DNA from: Bacteroidetes bacterium CG2_30_33_31 | GTDB lineage: Bacteria; Bacteroidota; Bacteroidia; Bacteroidales; UBA1556 | Direction: 5' to 3' | Length of the DNA: 64,000 nucleotides | Assembly (NCBI GenBank): GCA_001872625.1 | Contig: MNXP01000043.1 | Span: 28,929 to 92,928 of the forward strand | In this document: in pieces, positions 20,877 through 30,887 of the stretch | Layout of the letters: every line of letters begins with the position of its first letter | Position numbering within the stretch: the stretch's first letter is position 1 | Notes under the pieces: model-generated | Database searches by the model: none | What the model saw: the letters and a program-made list of their open reading frames with translations, nothing else | What the model was told of the DNA's origin: nothing | Translations under genes and position numbers: made by a program

Positions 20877-21632
20877 TTAAGCCAATTTTCTTCTAAATTC
20901 TGAGACGATAATGCTTGTTGCAACAGCGGCATTTAGCGATTCCATTTTACTGTTATTGTAAGCGGGTATTGATATTTTTTCGTTGAAATATTTAAAATAT
21001 TTTTCTTTTATACCAGTGGATTCATTTCCAATAACTATCATACCAGTGGGTGATAAATCCACCTCGTAGAAACTTTTTTCTCCTAAAATAGTACCATAAA
21101 TAGGTATACCAACTTCGTTGCACTGAGCAAAGAGGTCTTCAAAATCGAGATATGTAACATTTAATCTACTTAGCGACCCCATAGAAGCTTGCACTACCTT
21201 TGGGTTATACACATCGACGGTTCTGAATGAGCAGAAAATATTTTTGATACCAAACCAATCTGCAGTACGTAAAATTGTGCCCAAATTTCCCGGGTCACTT
21301 ATAGCATATAGGGCTAAAGTCAGTCCTTCGACATTAAGTTCTTCGGGTATTTCTTTTTGATAAATTAATGCCAAAGTGTTGTGTGGCTCTTTCAAGCGAC
21401 TTATAGATGTAAGTTCTTCCTCTGTAACAATTTCATAGTGAATTTCTTTGCTATTTATTAAGTTCATATTTTCTTGCAACCATTCTTCGATAGCGTATAT
21501 TGTTGCAATCTTGAAGTCGCTATTTATAAACTCTCCAACTAATTTAGGCCCTTCAGCTAAGAATTGATTATGTATGTTACGAAACTTTGCTTGCCGCATG
21601 GACCTAATATAACTCATTTGTTTTCTGGTCAT
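20877..21632 (-). CDS. TrmH/SpoU-family RNA 2'-O-methyltransferase
   Basis: ALYAISDPGNLGTILRTADWFGI, VVQASMGSLSRL, GMIVIGNESTGI, IPAYNNSKMESLNAAVATSI. Confidence 0.92.
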   Translation of the reverse strand: MTRKQMSYIRSMRQAKFRNIHNQFLAEGPKLVGEFINSDFKIATIYAIEEWLQENMNLINSKEIHYEIVTEEELTSISRLKEPHNTLALIYQKEIPEELNVEGLTLALYAISDPGNLGTILRTADWFGIKNIFCSFRTVDVYNPKVVQASMGSLSRLNVTYLDFEDLFAQCNEVGIPIYGTILGEKSFYEVDLSPTGMIVIGNESTGIKEKYFKYFNEKISIPAYNNSKMESLNAAVATSIIVSEFRRKLA

Positions 21633-21724
21633 TGGTGTTTATGTAATTTCTATTTAGTATTAAATAAAATTGTGAATTTTGAAATCTTTTATGAGAAGAT
21701 TTAATGGCTCAAAGATAAATAAAA

Positions 21725-21756
21725 AAAAGCCAGATTAAAAAAATAATCAGGCTTTA
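21725..21756 (-). terminator. Terminator downstream of rplI
   Basis: AAAGCC(a)GATTA...TAATC(a)GGCTTT imperfect hairpin with minus-strand T-run. Confidence 0.65.
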
Positions 21757-21776
21757 ATTTCAGTAATTATTTATCA

Positions 21777-22226
21777 TTATTCAGCTATTACACTGAACTT
21801 GATTGTTGCTTTTACTTCGCGGTGAATGTTAACGAAAGCTGTATAATTGCCAACTTCTTTAATATTTTCACCTTTTACATCGATTTTTTTACGGTCGACC
21901 AAAATATTTGCTTGAGCTTTTAAGGCATCACTAATTTGCATTGCATTTACGGAGCCGAAGATTTTGCCGCTTGTGCCAACTTTTGCACCAATTGTCAATT
22001 CAATAGCTTCAATTGCTGCAGCTAAAGCGTCTGCTTCTTTGCGTATTTGATTTTCTTTATGAGCTCTTTGTTTTAAGTTTTCGGCCATTACTTTTTTGGC
22101 AGAGATAGTAGCCTGTTTTGCTAAGCCTTTAGGTATTAAATAATTGCGAGCATAACCATCTTTTACAACGATGATGTCGTTAGTGAATCCTAACTTCGCA
22201 ATATCTTGTGTTAAAATAATTTCCAT
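21777..22226 (-). CDS. rplI: 50S ribosomal protein L9
   Basis: MEIILTQDIAKLGFTNDIIVVKDGYARNYLIPKGLA. Confidence 0.97.
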   Translation of the reverse strand: MEIILTQDIAKLGFTNDIIVVKDGYARNYLIPKGLAKQATISAKKVMAENLKQRAHKENQIRKEADALAAAIEAIELTIGAKVGTSGKIFGSVNAMQISDALKAQANILVDRKKIDVKGENIKEVGNYTAFVNIHREVKATIKFSVIAE

Positions 22227-22238
22227 TTTTTGTCCTCC

Positions 22239-22505
22239 TTATTTTAGTAAATCACCAACGTATGGCATTAATGCAATATGACGAGCTCTCTTTACAGCTT
22301 GAGCCACTTTTTTCTGATATTTCAATGATGTGCCTGTCAAACGGCGGGGGAGTATTTTTCCTTGTTCGTTTACAAACTTCATCAAGAAATTTGCATCTTT
22401 ATAGTCGATGTATTTGATGCCGCTTTTTTTGAAACGACAATATTTTTTACGTTTTGTATCAACCGCAATTGGGGTTAAATATCTTATATCTGAACTTGTA
22501 GCCAT
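22239..22505 (-). CDS. rpsR: 30S ribosomal protein S18
   Basis: [60 protein letters not shown]. Confidence 0.97.
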   Translation of the reverse strand: MATSSDIRYLTPIAVDTKRKKYCRFKKSGIKYIDYKDANFLMKFVNEQGKILPRRLTGTSLKYQKKVAQAVKRARHIALMPYVGDLLK

Positions 22506-22517
22506 TCTGTTAAATTT

Positions 22518-22883
22518 TTAATTTTTTAGTGAAGCATTTTCGGTAATTCCTTCTTTGGCAGCACGTTTTTTCTCGTTGTATGCTATGGAATGTTTATCGA
22601 GTTTGATGGTTAAAAAGCGAAGTATTCTTTCATCACGTTTGAAAGCGATTTCAAAGTTGTTGATGAATGAACCATCTGCTTCAAATTCAATAAGATGGTA
22701 AAATCCGGTGGATTTTTTTTGAATAGGGTAGGCTAGTTTACGTAAGCCCCATTTTTCTTCATGAATGACCTTAGCTCCTTCGAACTTATCAATCATTTCT
22801 CTGTACTTGTTTACCGCTTCCTTCATCTGATCTTCAGACAAAACGGGAGTTAAAATGAAAGCGGTTTCGTAACGATTTAACAT
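22518..22883 (-). CDS. rpsF: 30S ribosomal protein S6
   Basis: MLNRYETAFILTPVLSEDQ...KWGLRKLAYPIQKKSTGFYHLIEFEAD. Confidence 0.97.
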   Translation of the reverse strand: MLNRYETAFILTPVLSEDQMKEAVNKYREMIDKFEGAKVIHEEKWGLRKLAYPIQKKSTGFYHLIEFEADGSFINNFEIAFKRDERILRFLTIKLDKHSIAYNEKKRAAKEGITENASLKN

Positions 22884-22944
22884 TGTAATAAATTTAAATT
22901 AATATATAATTATTTACTATAAAAACGATTTTAACAATCGGACG

Positions 22945-22952
22945 GCAAAAGT
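22945..22952 (-). promoter_or_regulatory. -7 promoter box upstream of rpsF-rpsR-rplI
   Basis: Minus-strand TACTTTTG; TTTTC about 17 nt upstream. Confidence 0.5.
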
Positions 22953-23081
22953 AGTATTTTTTATTTAAATGAAAAGGTTTTTTTAATCTTATATTTATTT
23001 TTATATTTTACAATGTTTAGCGTCGATATGTAATATAAATAGTAAAATTTATTGGACTTTATTATATTTACAATCGTTATT

Positions 23082-23130
23082 ATATCAAAAAAAACCGCAA
23101 GTTGAAAACTTGCGGTTTTTTTTGATATAT
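23082..23130. terminator. Bidirectional-looking terminator hairpin downstream of nrdJ
   Basis: ATATCAAAAAAAACCGCAAGTTGAAAACTTGCGGTTTTTTTTGATAT, near-perfect inverted repeat. Confidence 0.85.
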
Positions 23131-23137
23131 TGATTTT

Positions 23138-25858
23138 CTAACCACATTTTGAATATCCACAGGAAGAGCAGATTAAACAACCTTCTTTGTAAACTAAGCT
23201 TGTTTTACCACATTCGGGACATACATTTTTTTCATCCACTGTGCCATCTGGAACAAATTTCTTTATTGCCCTTACTATTCCAGCTTTCCAGGTGTTGATA
23301 GTGTCGTTTTCGAAATGCAGATTGTTTACTAAATCTACTACAAATGGTATAGGCATTCCATGGCGCAAGATTCCAGAAATAAGTTTTGCATAATTCCAAA
23401 ATTCTTTGTCGAAGGCTCGCGATAAACCCCTGTATTCTTGTGTAATTCCACCTTTATCTACATATTCGAAATCATAAGTGGTTTGGTTTTTATTGTTTTT
23501 ATGCTTTACGATATTCCCTTGATTTACATAGCTTGGAATTATTAGGTCTTCGGATTTGCCACTAAAAATTTCGTAAGGGTGACCTTTATAAAGCCCTACA
23601 ATAGCGATCCATTTTTCTTTATTGTTTTGAAAGCGGACAACTTCAGCTTCGAGACTTTGTGGCCGTTTTGGTGCTGTTGTAACTTTAAAGTCGTCGTCAT
23701 CAGACTGAGGTGCATCAACTTTAGCCACCAAAACTCCTGAGCGTGAGCCATCGCGATAAACTGTCATGCCTTTGCAACCTGATTTCCACGCTTCTTGATA
23801 AATTTTTCCAATAAGTTCTTCATCGGCAGTTTCTGGAACATTTACTGTAACACTTATGGAATGATCTACCCATTTTTGAACTGCTCCCTGCATACGGACT
23901 TTTGCTAACCAATCTACATCGTTTGCGGTAGCTCCGAAGTAGGGTGATTTTTCGATTATTTTATTCAAATCTTCATTGTTCATAAGCTTTACAGCTTCAG
24001 TATCATAATTATTGGCTTCGAGCCAAGTTACAAATTTATGATGAAATACATTATATGTTTCCCAGCTGTCTCCAATTTCATCTACAAAAGAAATGTTTGT
24101 TGATTTGTCATTTGGATTTACCTTACGGTTGCGACTATAAGAAACCATAAACACGGGTTCAATTCCAGAACTCGTTTGCGACATCATAGATGTAGTTCCT
24201 GTTGGAGCAATAGTCAAAAGAGAAATATTTCTTCTTCCATATTTTTTCATTTCCATTTCTAAACCTGGGCTATTATCCCAAATACGACGCATAAAAGGAT
24301 TGTTTTTTTCTCTTTCATAATTAAATATTGGGAATGCGCCTCTGTCTTTTGCGAGATTTACTGATGATTTGTATGCTTCAATTGCTAAATATTTATGAAC
24401 ATCCACTGAAAATTCGACTGCCTCATCGGAACCATATTTCAAACCTAATGCTGCTAACATATCACCTTCAGCAGTTATTCCAATACCAGTTCTACGACCC
24501 AATTCGGTTTTCTTTTTTATGTTAGTCCATAGATTTCTTTCTACAAGTTTCAATTCTTCAATTTCTGGATCTGAATCTATTTTTGCAATTATCTTATCAA
24601 TTTTTTCTTGTTCTAAGTCTATAATATCATCCATTATGCGCTGAGCCAAATGAATATGCTTTTGGAATAGGTGTGCGTCGAATTTCGCGTTTTCGGTAAA
24701 TGGATTTTGAATGTAGCTATATAAATTTATTGCTAAAAGCCTGCAGCTATCATAAGCGCAAAGCGGGATTTCGCCGCATGGGTTAGTAGAAATGGTTTTA
24801 AAACCTAAGTCAGCATAGCTATCGGGTACAGATTCGCGAATAATAGTATCCCAAAATAGGATGCCAGGCTCCGCGGATTTCCATGCATTATGCACAATTT
24901 TATTCCACAATTGAGAAGGCTCAATAGTTTTTGTGTATTTTGGTTCTTTAGAATCTATTGGATATTGTTGTGTAAAATTTCTTTTATTGATTATAGATTC
25001 CATAAAATCATCAGTGATTTTTACGCTAACGTTGGCGCCAGTAACTTTAGTAGAATCCATTTTAGCATCAATAAACATCTCTGAATCAGGATGCTTAACA
25101 GAAATGCTTAACATTAAAGCCCCACGGCGTCCATCTTGAGCAACTTCGCGAGTAGAGTTTGAATATCTTTCCATAAAAGGAACAATTCCTGTGGAAGTTA
25201 GTGCGCTATTTTTTACAGGGCTTCCTTTAGGACGAATTCCACTAAGATCATGTCCAACACCTCCACGTCGTTTCATTAGCTGAACTTGCTCTTGATCAAT
25301 TTTCATGATACCACCATAACTATCGGATTCGCCATCATTACCTATAACAAAACAATTGCTCAAGCTGCCAATTTGCATTTCGTTGCCTATGCCTGCCATA
25401 GGACTGCCTTGTGGAAGTATATATTTAAATTCCTTAATTGCTTCAAAAAGTTCTTCTTCACTTACTGGATTAGCATATTTTTTTTCTATACGCGATAATT
25501 CTTTGGCAATTCTATGGTGCATATCGTTAGGAGTGAGTTCAAAAAGTTCTCCCTCACTATTTTTTAAAGCATATTTATTTACCCAAACCACTGCGGCCAT
25601 TTCATCACCATTAAAATATTTTGTTGCTGCCTCAACTGCTTCATCATGTTTATATGTAATAAGTTCTGGTGCAGTTTGCACAATTATTTCGTCGCTCAAT
25701 TCCTCCATATTAATTTTATCTTTTTCTAAATTTAATTTTACATCTCGTTTTCGGGATGATAGCAGTTCGTCGTAAAGTTCACTCTTCTTATCAACATTTC
25801 CACTGCCGGTCAAAGTGGTATCAAAACCTGCTTGATGAAATAAATCGTTTACAGTCAT
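23138..25858 (-). CDS. nrdJ: Vitamin B12-dependent (class II) ribonucleotide reductase
   Basis: GSLSNCFVIGN, RRGGVGHDLSGIRPKGSPV, NPCGEIPLCAYDSCRL, APTGTTSMMSQTSSGIEPVF, C-terminal Zn-ribbon CPECG...CSSCGYSKCG. Confidence 0.96.
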   Translation of the reverse strand: MTVNDLFHQAGFDTTLTGSGNVDKKSELYDELLSSRKRDVKLNLEKDKINMEELSDEIIVQTAPELITYKHDEAVEAATKYFNGDEMAAVVWVNKYALKNSEGELFELTPNDMHHRIAKELSRIEKKYANPVSEEELFEAIKEFKYILPQGSPMAGIGNEMQIGSLSNCFVIGNDGESDSYGGIMKIDQEQVQLMKRRGGVGHDLSGIRPKGSPVKNSALTSTGIVPFMERYSNSTREVAQDGRRGALMLSISVKHPDSEMFIDAKMDSTKVTGANVSVKITDDFMESIINKRNFTQQYPIDSKEPKYTKTIEPSQLWNKIVHNAWKSAEPGILFWDTIIRESVPDSYADLGFKTISTNPCGEIPLCAYDSCRLLAINLYSYIQNPFTENAKFDAHLFQKHIHLAQRIMDDIIDLEQEKIDKIIAKIDSDPEIEELKLVERNLWTNIKKKTELGRRTGIGITAEGDMLAALGLKYGSDEAVEFSVDVHKYLAIEAYKSSVNLAKDRGAFPIFNYEREKNNPFMRRIWDNSPGLEMEMKKYGRRNISLLTIAPTGTTSMMSQTSSGIEPVFMVSYSRNRKVNPNDKSTNISFVDEIGDSWETYNVFHHKFVTWLEANNYDTEAVKLMNNEDLNKIIEKSPYFGATANDVDWLAKVRMQGAVQKWVDHSISVTVNVPETADEELIGKIYQEAWKSGCKGMTVYRDGSRSGVLVAKVDAPQSDDDDFKVTTAPKRPQSLEAEVVRFQNNKEKWIAIVGLYKGHPYEIFSGKSEDLIIPSYVNQGNIVKHKNNKNQTTYDFEYVDKGGITQEYRGLSRAFDKEFWNYAKLISGILRHGMPIPFVVDLVNNLHFENDTINTWKAGIVRAIKKFVPDGTVDEKNVCPECGKTSLVYKEGCLICSSCGYSKCG

Positions 25859-26096
25859 TATCAGTTTGTTTGTTTAATAGATTGATTGTCAGCACACATT
25901 ATATTACTTATGTAACCCCCAATTGCGATTACGAATATATTGTAAGAAATTAAATTGTAGCTTGAGAATTATTAACAAAAAATTTTAGTTTTCAACTATG
26001 TGCTAAGTCCTTGAAACTGAAACTAAAAGCTATTTATTTTTTTTTTAATATTCTTATTTTCCAGATTATCAGTGTTTTAATTAAATTTTGTGCAAA

Positions 26097-26555
26097 TTAA
26101 AAAGTTTTTTGCCAAATTATTTTCTTTCCAAAACCAAGCCTATTGTCTGTTAGTTTATAGAAATCGGGCTCAATAATCCACAAGGTTTCCAAATGCAATA
26201 GTGCATAAGGAAACGCTTTTAAATAAATATTTTTTGCTTTAGAAATTTTGAAATCATCAGCTTCGCTAACTTTTCCAGTGATTTGTAGTCCCTGAATTTT
26301 ACCAATCATTTTTGTTTCAAGAACTATTCCAGCTGCTATTTTTTGGTTTGCTAAAATTTCAGCCGAGTGTCGAGTTTTTTTATCAGAGCTGAAAACAAAG
26401 TAGTTTTCTTCTTCACTAAAGGCGTAGAAACAATGTGAAATATAAGGTTTGTTTTCTGAGGATGTAGCAATAGTTAGCACATGATGTTCTTTTATGAAGT
26501 CAATTATTTTGGTGTCGGGTGCAAGCATTAAAATAAAATTTGTAATAGTTGGCAA
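26097..26555 (-). CDS. Pyridoxamine 5'-phosphate oxidase-like FMN-binding protein
   Basis: HHVLTIATSSENKPYISHCFYAFSEEENYFVFSSDKKTRH split-barrel pattern. Confidence 0.75.
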   Translation of the reverse strand: MPTITNFILMLAPDTKIIDFIKEHHVLTIATSSENKPYISHCFYAFSEEENYFVFSSDKKTRHSAEILANQKIAAGIVLETKMIGKIQGLQITGKVSEADDFKISKAKNIYLKAFPYALLHLETLWIIEPDFYKLTDNRLGFGKKIIWQKTF

Positions 26556-26593
26556 AAGTAAATTTATTTCCTTTGCTCTTTAATTACTGTGTA

Positions 26594-27382
26594 ATGACTT
26601 TTTTTGAAATAATAATATTGATAGTAGCTGGAGTATTGGTAGGGTTTATAAATACTTTAGCTGGAGGTGGCTCCATCATTTCGCTTTCTCTTTTAATGTT
26701 TATGGGGTTACCAGCAAATGTGGCGAATGGTACTAATAGAATTGCAATATTTTTGCAGACACTAACCGCAACGAGAGAATTCAAAAAAGCAGGACTTCTG
26801 ACTTCAAAGAAAGCTTACTTTTTAGGTATTCCTGCTGTTTTTGGTTCTGTTGTAGGCTCTTTTATTGCCATCGAAATTAATAAAGAGCTTTTCGAAAAAG
26901 TTATGGTGGCCATTATGGTAGTCATGCTATTTTTCATTTTTTATAAGCCCTCAGTGTGGCTCAAAGGTAAGCAGGAGCTTCTGAATAAGAAATCCAGTTG
27001 GTTTCAATATTTAATATTTTTTTTTATAGGTATTTACGGAGGATTTATTCATGCTGGAATTGGTTATCTATTATTGATTTCATTGGTGCTTGGCGCTGGA
27101 TTCGATTTATTGCAAGCTAATGCGGTTAAGACTTTAATTGTTTTAATGTTTATTCCTTTCAGTCTGCTGGTTTTTGCTTTTGGTGGACAAATAAATTATA
27201 TTTATGGTTTAGTGCTTGCCATTGGAAATATTATTGGAGCTTTTGTGGCTTCTAAATTTGCAGTGGAAAAAGGAGCCAATTTTGTTCGGTGGGTCATTTT
27301 AATTGTGGTTATAGTTACCGCTCTTCACATTTTTGGATTGATTGATTTTGGAAAGATATTTACCAAAATATCCTTAAAATAA
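26594..27382 (+). CDS. Full-length TauE/SafE-family membrane transporter
   Basis: GVLVGFINTLAGGGSIISLSLLMFMGLPANVANGTNRIAI and second half GIYGGFIHAGIGYLLLISLVLG. Confidence 0.9.
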   Translation: MTFFEIIILIVAGVLVGFINTLAGGGSIISLSLLMFMGLPANVANGTNRIAIFLQTLTATREFKKAGLLTSKKAYFLGIPAVFGSVVGSFIAIEINKELFEKVMVAIMVVMLFFIFYKPSVWLKGKQELLNKKSSWFQYLIFFFIGIYGGFIHAGIGYLLLISLVLGAGFDLLQANAVKTLIVLMFIPFSLLVFAFGGQINYIYGLVLAIGNIIGAFVASKFAVEKGANFVRWVILIVVIVTALHIFGLIDFGKIFTKISLK

Positions 27383-27595
27383 CTATTTTATTAATTCATA
27401 ATCATTGCTGTTTGAAAACAGAGTTGCCAAAAAAATAAATACTTTTGCTCATGGTAATTTGTAAAGTAACAAAGCAAAATTACCAAAAATTTGAAATTAT
27501 CTTTGGGTCTCACTTCTTTTGGATTCTTTTTGTAGGCCAATAGTAATCCATAAATTAGATTTACTATTCTTTTAAGTGTTGATTAATAAAGAAAT

Positions 27596-28222
27596 ATGAA
27601 AAAAATCGAGTTTATTATTATTTGTTTGTTATTGACAATTTCAATGCTTAATGCTTCTGATTTTAAAGGAAGCATTAAATTATTGGATAAACAAAGTTTT
27701 ACTCTTGACCAAGGTAATTTGGTTTTTAGTGCGGGATATGGAGTGCCAAATTTTGCTGGATTTATGTATATTAATAACCAAATTAATCCAGTTCACATTT
27801 CATCTGAAGTTGGTCCTTGGCATTTTAAAGCGGAATATTTTATAAGCGATGAAATAAGTATTGGCTTGGCAACAAATATAGTTAGGGCTCGCTCTACTTG
27901 GGTTTATGTTGATGGTGCAAAACACTATAAGGAAACTTTAGATTACAGTTCAACATCATTTAATTTTAGATTTAATTATCATTATTTTAATGAAGGAAAT
28001 TGGGATATTTACGCAGGTTCTGGAATTGGTTATAGATATTCTGAAACCAATTTCTTTACAGAAGTTCCAAATAGAAAAAGCTATTCGCGTCCAGCCATTC
28101 TTCCCATCGGCTTCGAAATTACTGGAGGTGTGAGGTATTTTATAGCTGAAAATATTGGGATATATTTAGAAACTGGACTTGCTAAATCGCTTGTCCAAGG
28201 TGGTTTAGCAATTAAACTTTAA
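27596..28222 (+). CDS. Outer-membrane beta-barrel protein (paralogue A)
   Basis: Signal peptide; TSFNFRFNYHYF, DIYAGSGIGYRYSET, ENIGIYLETGLAKSLVQGGL. Confidence 0.75.
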   Translation: MKKIEFIIICLLLTISMLNASDFKGSIKLLDKQSFTLDQGNLVFSAGYGVPNFAGFMYINNQINPVHISSEVGPWHFKAEYFISDEISIGLATNIVRARSTWVYVDGAKHYKETLDYSSTSFNFRFNYHYFNEGNWDIYAGSGIGYRYSETNFFTEVPNRKSYSRPAILPIGFEITGGVRYFIAENIGIYLETGLAKSLVQGGLAIKL

Positions 28223-28334
28223 ATTTATTTTTTAAGAAGTCTTTCCCTTTAATTAGAAAAAATAGTTACTTTTGTTTTTACAAGAATTTATTTTACAAGC
28301 AAATTAGTCAATTCAATTTTTTAAATTCGTAATC

Positions 28335-29009
28335 ATGAAAAAATATTTACTTTTTGTATCAATGTTTATTTTTACAATTTCCACAATAAAAGCTGATGAT
28401 TTATCTTTCGGGGGAAATGGAGGCCCTGTAAGAAAAGGAAATAATGCAGATTTTTTAGGTTTATTTCTTGATGATGGTAATTTAGTCTTTTGCGCTGGCT
28501 ATGGCACTCCAAATTTAATGAGTGCAGTATTCACTACGTTTAAAAAATATGGCGATTATACAGGCTCCTCCTTTGGCCCTTTACACATTAAATTTGAATA
28601 TTTTTTAAGTGATGAATTTGGCATTGGTATATCATCAAATATCGCTTCATCGCAGTCAACCTGGGTTTTTGTAATTGATAGCAATAGTTATAAGGAATCT
28701 TTGAATTATAATTCTACATCTTTCAATGTAAGATTTAATTACCATTTTTATAGCGAAGGACGATTGGATATTTTTGCTGGAGGGGGTTTAGGATATAGAT
28801 TTTCAAATTCTAAATTCACATCTGAAGACCCAAAGAGGAAATTAAGTTTTAGCCTACCAAATTATTTTCCTGTGGGATTTGAAGCTACTTGTGGAATTCG
28901 TTATTTTTTCAACGACAATATAGGAATTTATGCAGAAGTTGGAATTGCAAAGTCTATTATTCAAGCAGGCATTGCAATTAATATTGATACTAAAAATATC
29001 AAATTGTAA
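28335..29009 (+). CDS. Outer-membrane beta-barrel protein (paralogue B)
   Basis: Shares DDGNLVFCAGYGTPN, SSTWVF-like, TSFNVRFNYHFY, DNIGIYAEVGIAKSIIQAGIAI with upstream gene. Confidence 0.75.
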   Translation: MKKYLLFVSMFIFTISTIKADDLSFGGNGGPVRKGNNADFLGLFLDDGNLVFCAGYGTPNLMSAVFTTFKKYGDYTGSSFGPLHIKFEYFLSDEFGIGISSNIASSQSTWVFVIDSNSYKESLNYNSTSFNVRFNYHFYSEGRLDIFAGGGLGYRFSNSKFTSEDPKRKLSFSLPNYFPVGFEATCGIRYFFNDNIGIYAEVGIAKSIIQAGIAINIDTKNIKL

Positions 29010-29042
29010 TTTCCCAGGATGAATATTGAAAGTTTAAGCTTT

Positions 29043-29561
29043 TTATATAAGTGAATTATCAACATTTTGACCATCATATTTCTGAATTTCGTCATGAAAA
29101 AATATTAATTCAATGCCTACTTCTTTGAACATAGCTTCAGTTTCTAGACCATCATGATATTTTCTTTCACACACTACCTTCACAATTCCACAATTAATTA
29201 TAAGCATGGCACAGGTTCTACAAGGAGTCATTCTGCAATATAAAGTGCTGCCATTTAGTGCGATACCTCGCCTTGCGGCTTGAGTTATGGCGTTTTGTTC
29301 TGCATGAACTGTCCTTACGCAATGTTGAGTTATATGCCCATCCTCATGAATTACCTTTTTATACAGATGTCCAACTTCGTCGCAATGTGCCAATCCTTTA
29401 GGCGAGCCAACGTAACCAGTTACTAAAATTTGCTTGTCTTTAGTTATTACACAGCCACTTCTTCCGCGGTCACATGTAGCTCTAGAAGCCACTGTATTTG
29501 CTAAATCCAAAAAATATTCGTCCCAAGAAGGGCGATAATGAGAAGATATTTCTTCCGACAT
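29043..29561 (-). CDS. dCMP deaminase / ComEB-type cytidine deaminase
   Basis: VHAEQNAITQAARRG and MTPCRTCAMLIINCGI zinc motifs. Confidence 0.92.
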   Translation of the reverse strand: MSEEISSHYRPSWDEYFLDLANTVASRATCDRGRSGCVITKDKQILVTGYVGSPKGLAHCDEVGHLYKKVIHEDGHITQHCVRTVHAEQNAITQAARRGIALNGSTLYCRMTPCRTCAMLIINCGIVKVVCERKYHDGLETEAMFKEVGIELIFFHDEIQKYDGQNVDNSLI

Positions 29562-29564
29562 AAT

Positions 29565-30122
29565 TTAAATTTTTAATTTTTTCAATACAAACTCAATTTC
29601 ATTGTTTAACTCAGCCTTAGTTTTATTATTCTTAAAGAGGAAGTCAGCCATAATAATACATTTTAAAAGGTTTTGTTTATTTGGATCATCGGACTCCATT
29701 TCACGTTGTTCGTTGGAGATAAAGGTTTCAAAATCAACATTATCAGTTGAAGATTTACGTATTTTTATTCTTTGAAACCGCAATTTTGCATCGGCATCTA
29801 CAGCAAATAAATAGAAATTATTTCTTTTTCTAAGAGATTGTATTTCTCCAATTGTGCGGATACTTTCAATAACACAATTTTTTCCTGAGGTCTCACTTCT
29901 CTTGTAAAGTTCATCAATAATATATGAGGGTGAATTATTAGCTCTCAAGTCGTTGGCAACTTTGGTCATTGAGTCGCGGTCGATGTTAAGTTTTCGTTTT
30001 TCAATTTCCTCAATAATAAATTGCCGAGCCGAAAAATGCAGAAATCCTCTTTCTTCCTTAAGATAATCTACAATAGTGCCTTTACCAGCGCCCAAAGTAC
30101 CAGTGATTCCTATAATGACCAT
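29565..30122 (-). CDS. P-loop nucleoside/nucleotide kinase-like protein (AAA/dephospho-CoA kinase-like)
   Basis: IIGITGTLGAGKGTIVDYLKE Walker A; NCVIESIRTIGEIQ. Confidence 0.78.
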   Translation of the reverse strand: MVIIGITGTLGAGKGTIVDYLKEERGFLHFSARQFIIEEIEKRKLNIDRDSMTKVANDLRANNSPSYIIDELYKRSETSGKNCVIESIRTIGEIQSLRKRNNFYLFAVDADAKLRFQRIKIRKSSTDNVDFETFISNEQREMESDDPNKQNLLKCIIMADFLFKNNKTKAELNNEIEFVLKKLKI

Positions 30123-30123
30123 A

Positions 30124-30726
30124 TCAATAAGTCTTTTTTTGTTTTAAATCATTTATCCATTTTTCATCGACAGCAAGAGGAACAAAATTTTGCAATTCTT
30201 TAATTAATTCTGCTGGTTCTGAGCTGAATATGACATTATGTCGATGCTGGAATTTCATAAATTTTTCTTCAAGAATATGATCCAAAAACATTATAAGTTT
30301 GTCATAAAATCCATCAACATTAAGAAATCCTACTGGTTTTTCCGACCAGCCCAATTGAAAATATGTCAAAACCTCCATAACCTCATCGAGCGTTCCGAAT
30401 CCCCCAGGCATTGCAATAAAAGCGTCTGACAAATCATTTATTAAGTTTTTTCTGTCGCTCATGTTTTCTACAATATGCATTTTGCTGAGGTTTTCATGTC
30501 CTACTTCTCTATCTTTCAACATTTTTGGAATTACGCCAATTGCTTGGCCATCATTAGTCAAAACTTCATCGGCAATTATGCCCATTAAACCAACTTTTCC
30601 ACCGCCAAACACGAGTTCTATATTGTTTTTAGCCATCAACCTACCTAATTCAGCAGCTTTTTCTGAATATATTTCTTTTGCTCCTATGCTTGAACCACAA
30701 AATACCCCAATACTATTAATTAACAT
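30124..30726 (-). CDS. LOG family protein (TIGR00730-type)
   Basis: VFCGSS, LVFGGGKVGLMGIIADEVL, MSDRKNLINDLSDAFIAMPGGFGTLDEVMEVLTYFQLG. Confidence 0.93.
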   Translation of the reverse strand: MLINSIGVFCGSSIGAKEIYSEKAAELGRLMAKNNIELVFGGGKVGLMGIIADEVLTNDGQAIGVIPKMLKDREVGHENLSKMHIVENMSDRKNLINDLSDAFIAMPGGFGTLDEVMEVLTYFQLGWSEKPVGFLNVDGFYDKLIMFLDHILEEKFMKFQHRHNVIFSSEPAELIKELQNFVPLAVDEKWINDLKQKKTY

Positions 30727-30887
30727 TATAACAATGGTTTATATCAATAAATTTAATTATATTTACTTCGGCTAAGATATTATTTTTTCATAAATTGCTA
30801 ATATTCAATTTTTGCAAATATTAAGGCATCAAATTGAGCATAGATTACAATAAATTTTTGATATTTTTGTAGCATTAATATTTCATC

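Noticed and set aside
25356-25775. 139-aa plus-strand ORF and neighbours at 24328-25953
   Set aside because: Antisense to nrdJ, no signal-peptide or domain pattern; shadow ORFs.
25859-26096. Possible cobalamin riboswitch upstream of the B12-dependent nrdJ
   Set aside because: No recognisable B12-box (GCCACTG-like) in the minus-strand leader; a covariance-model search would be needed.
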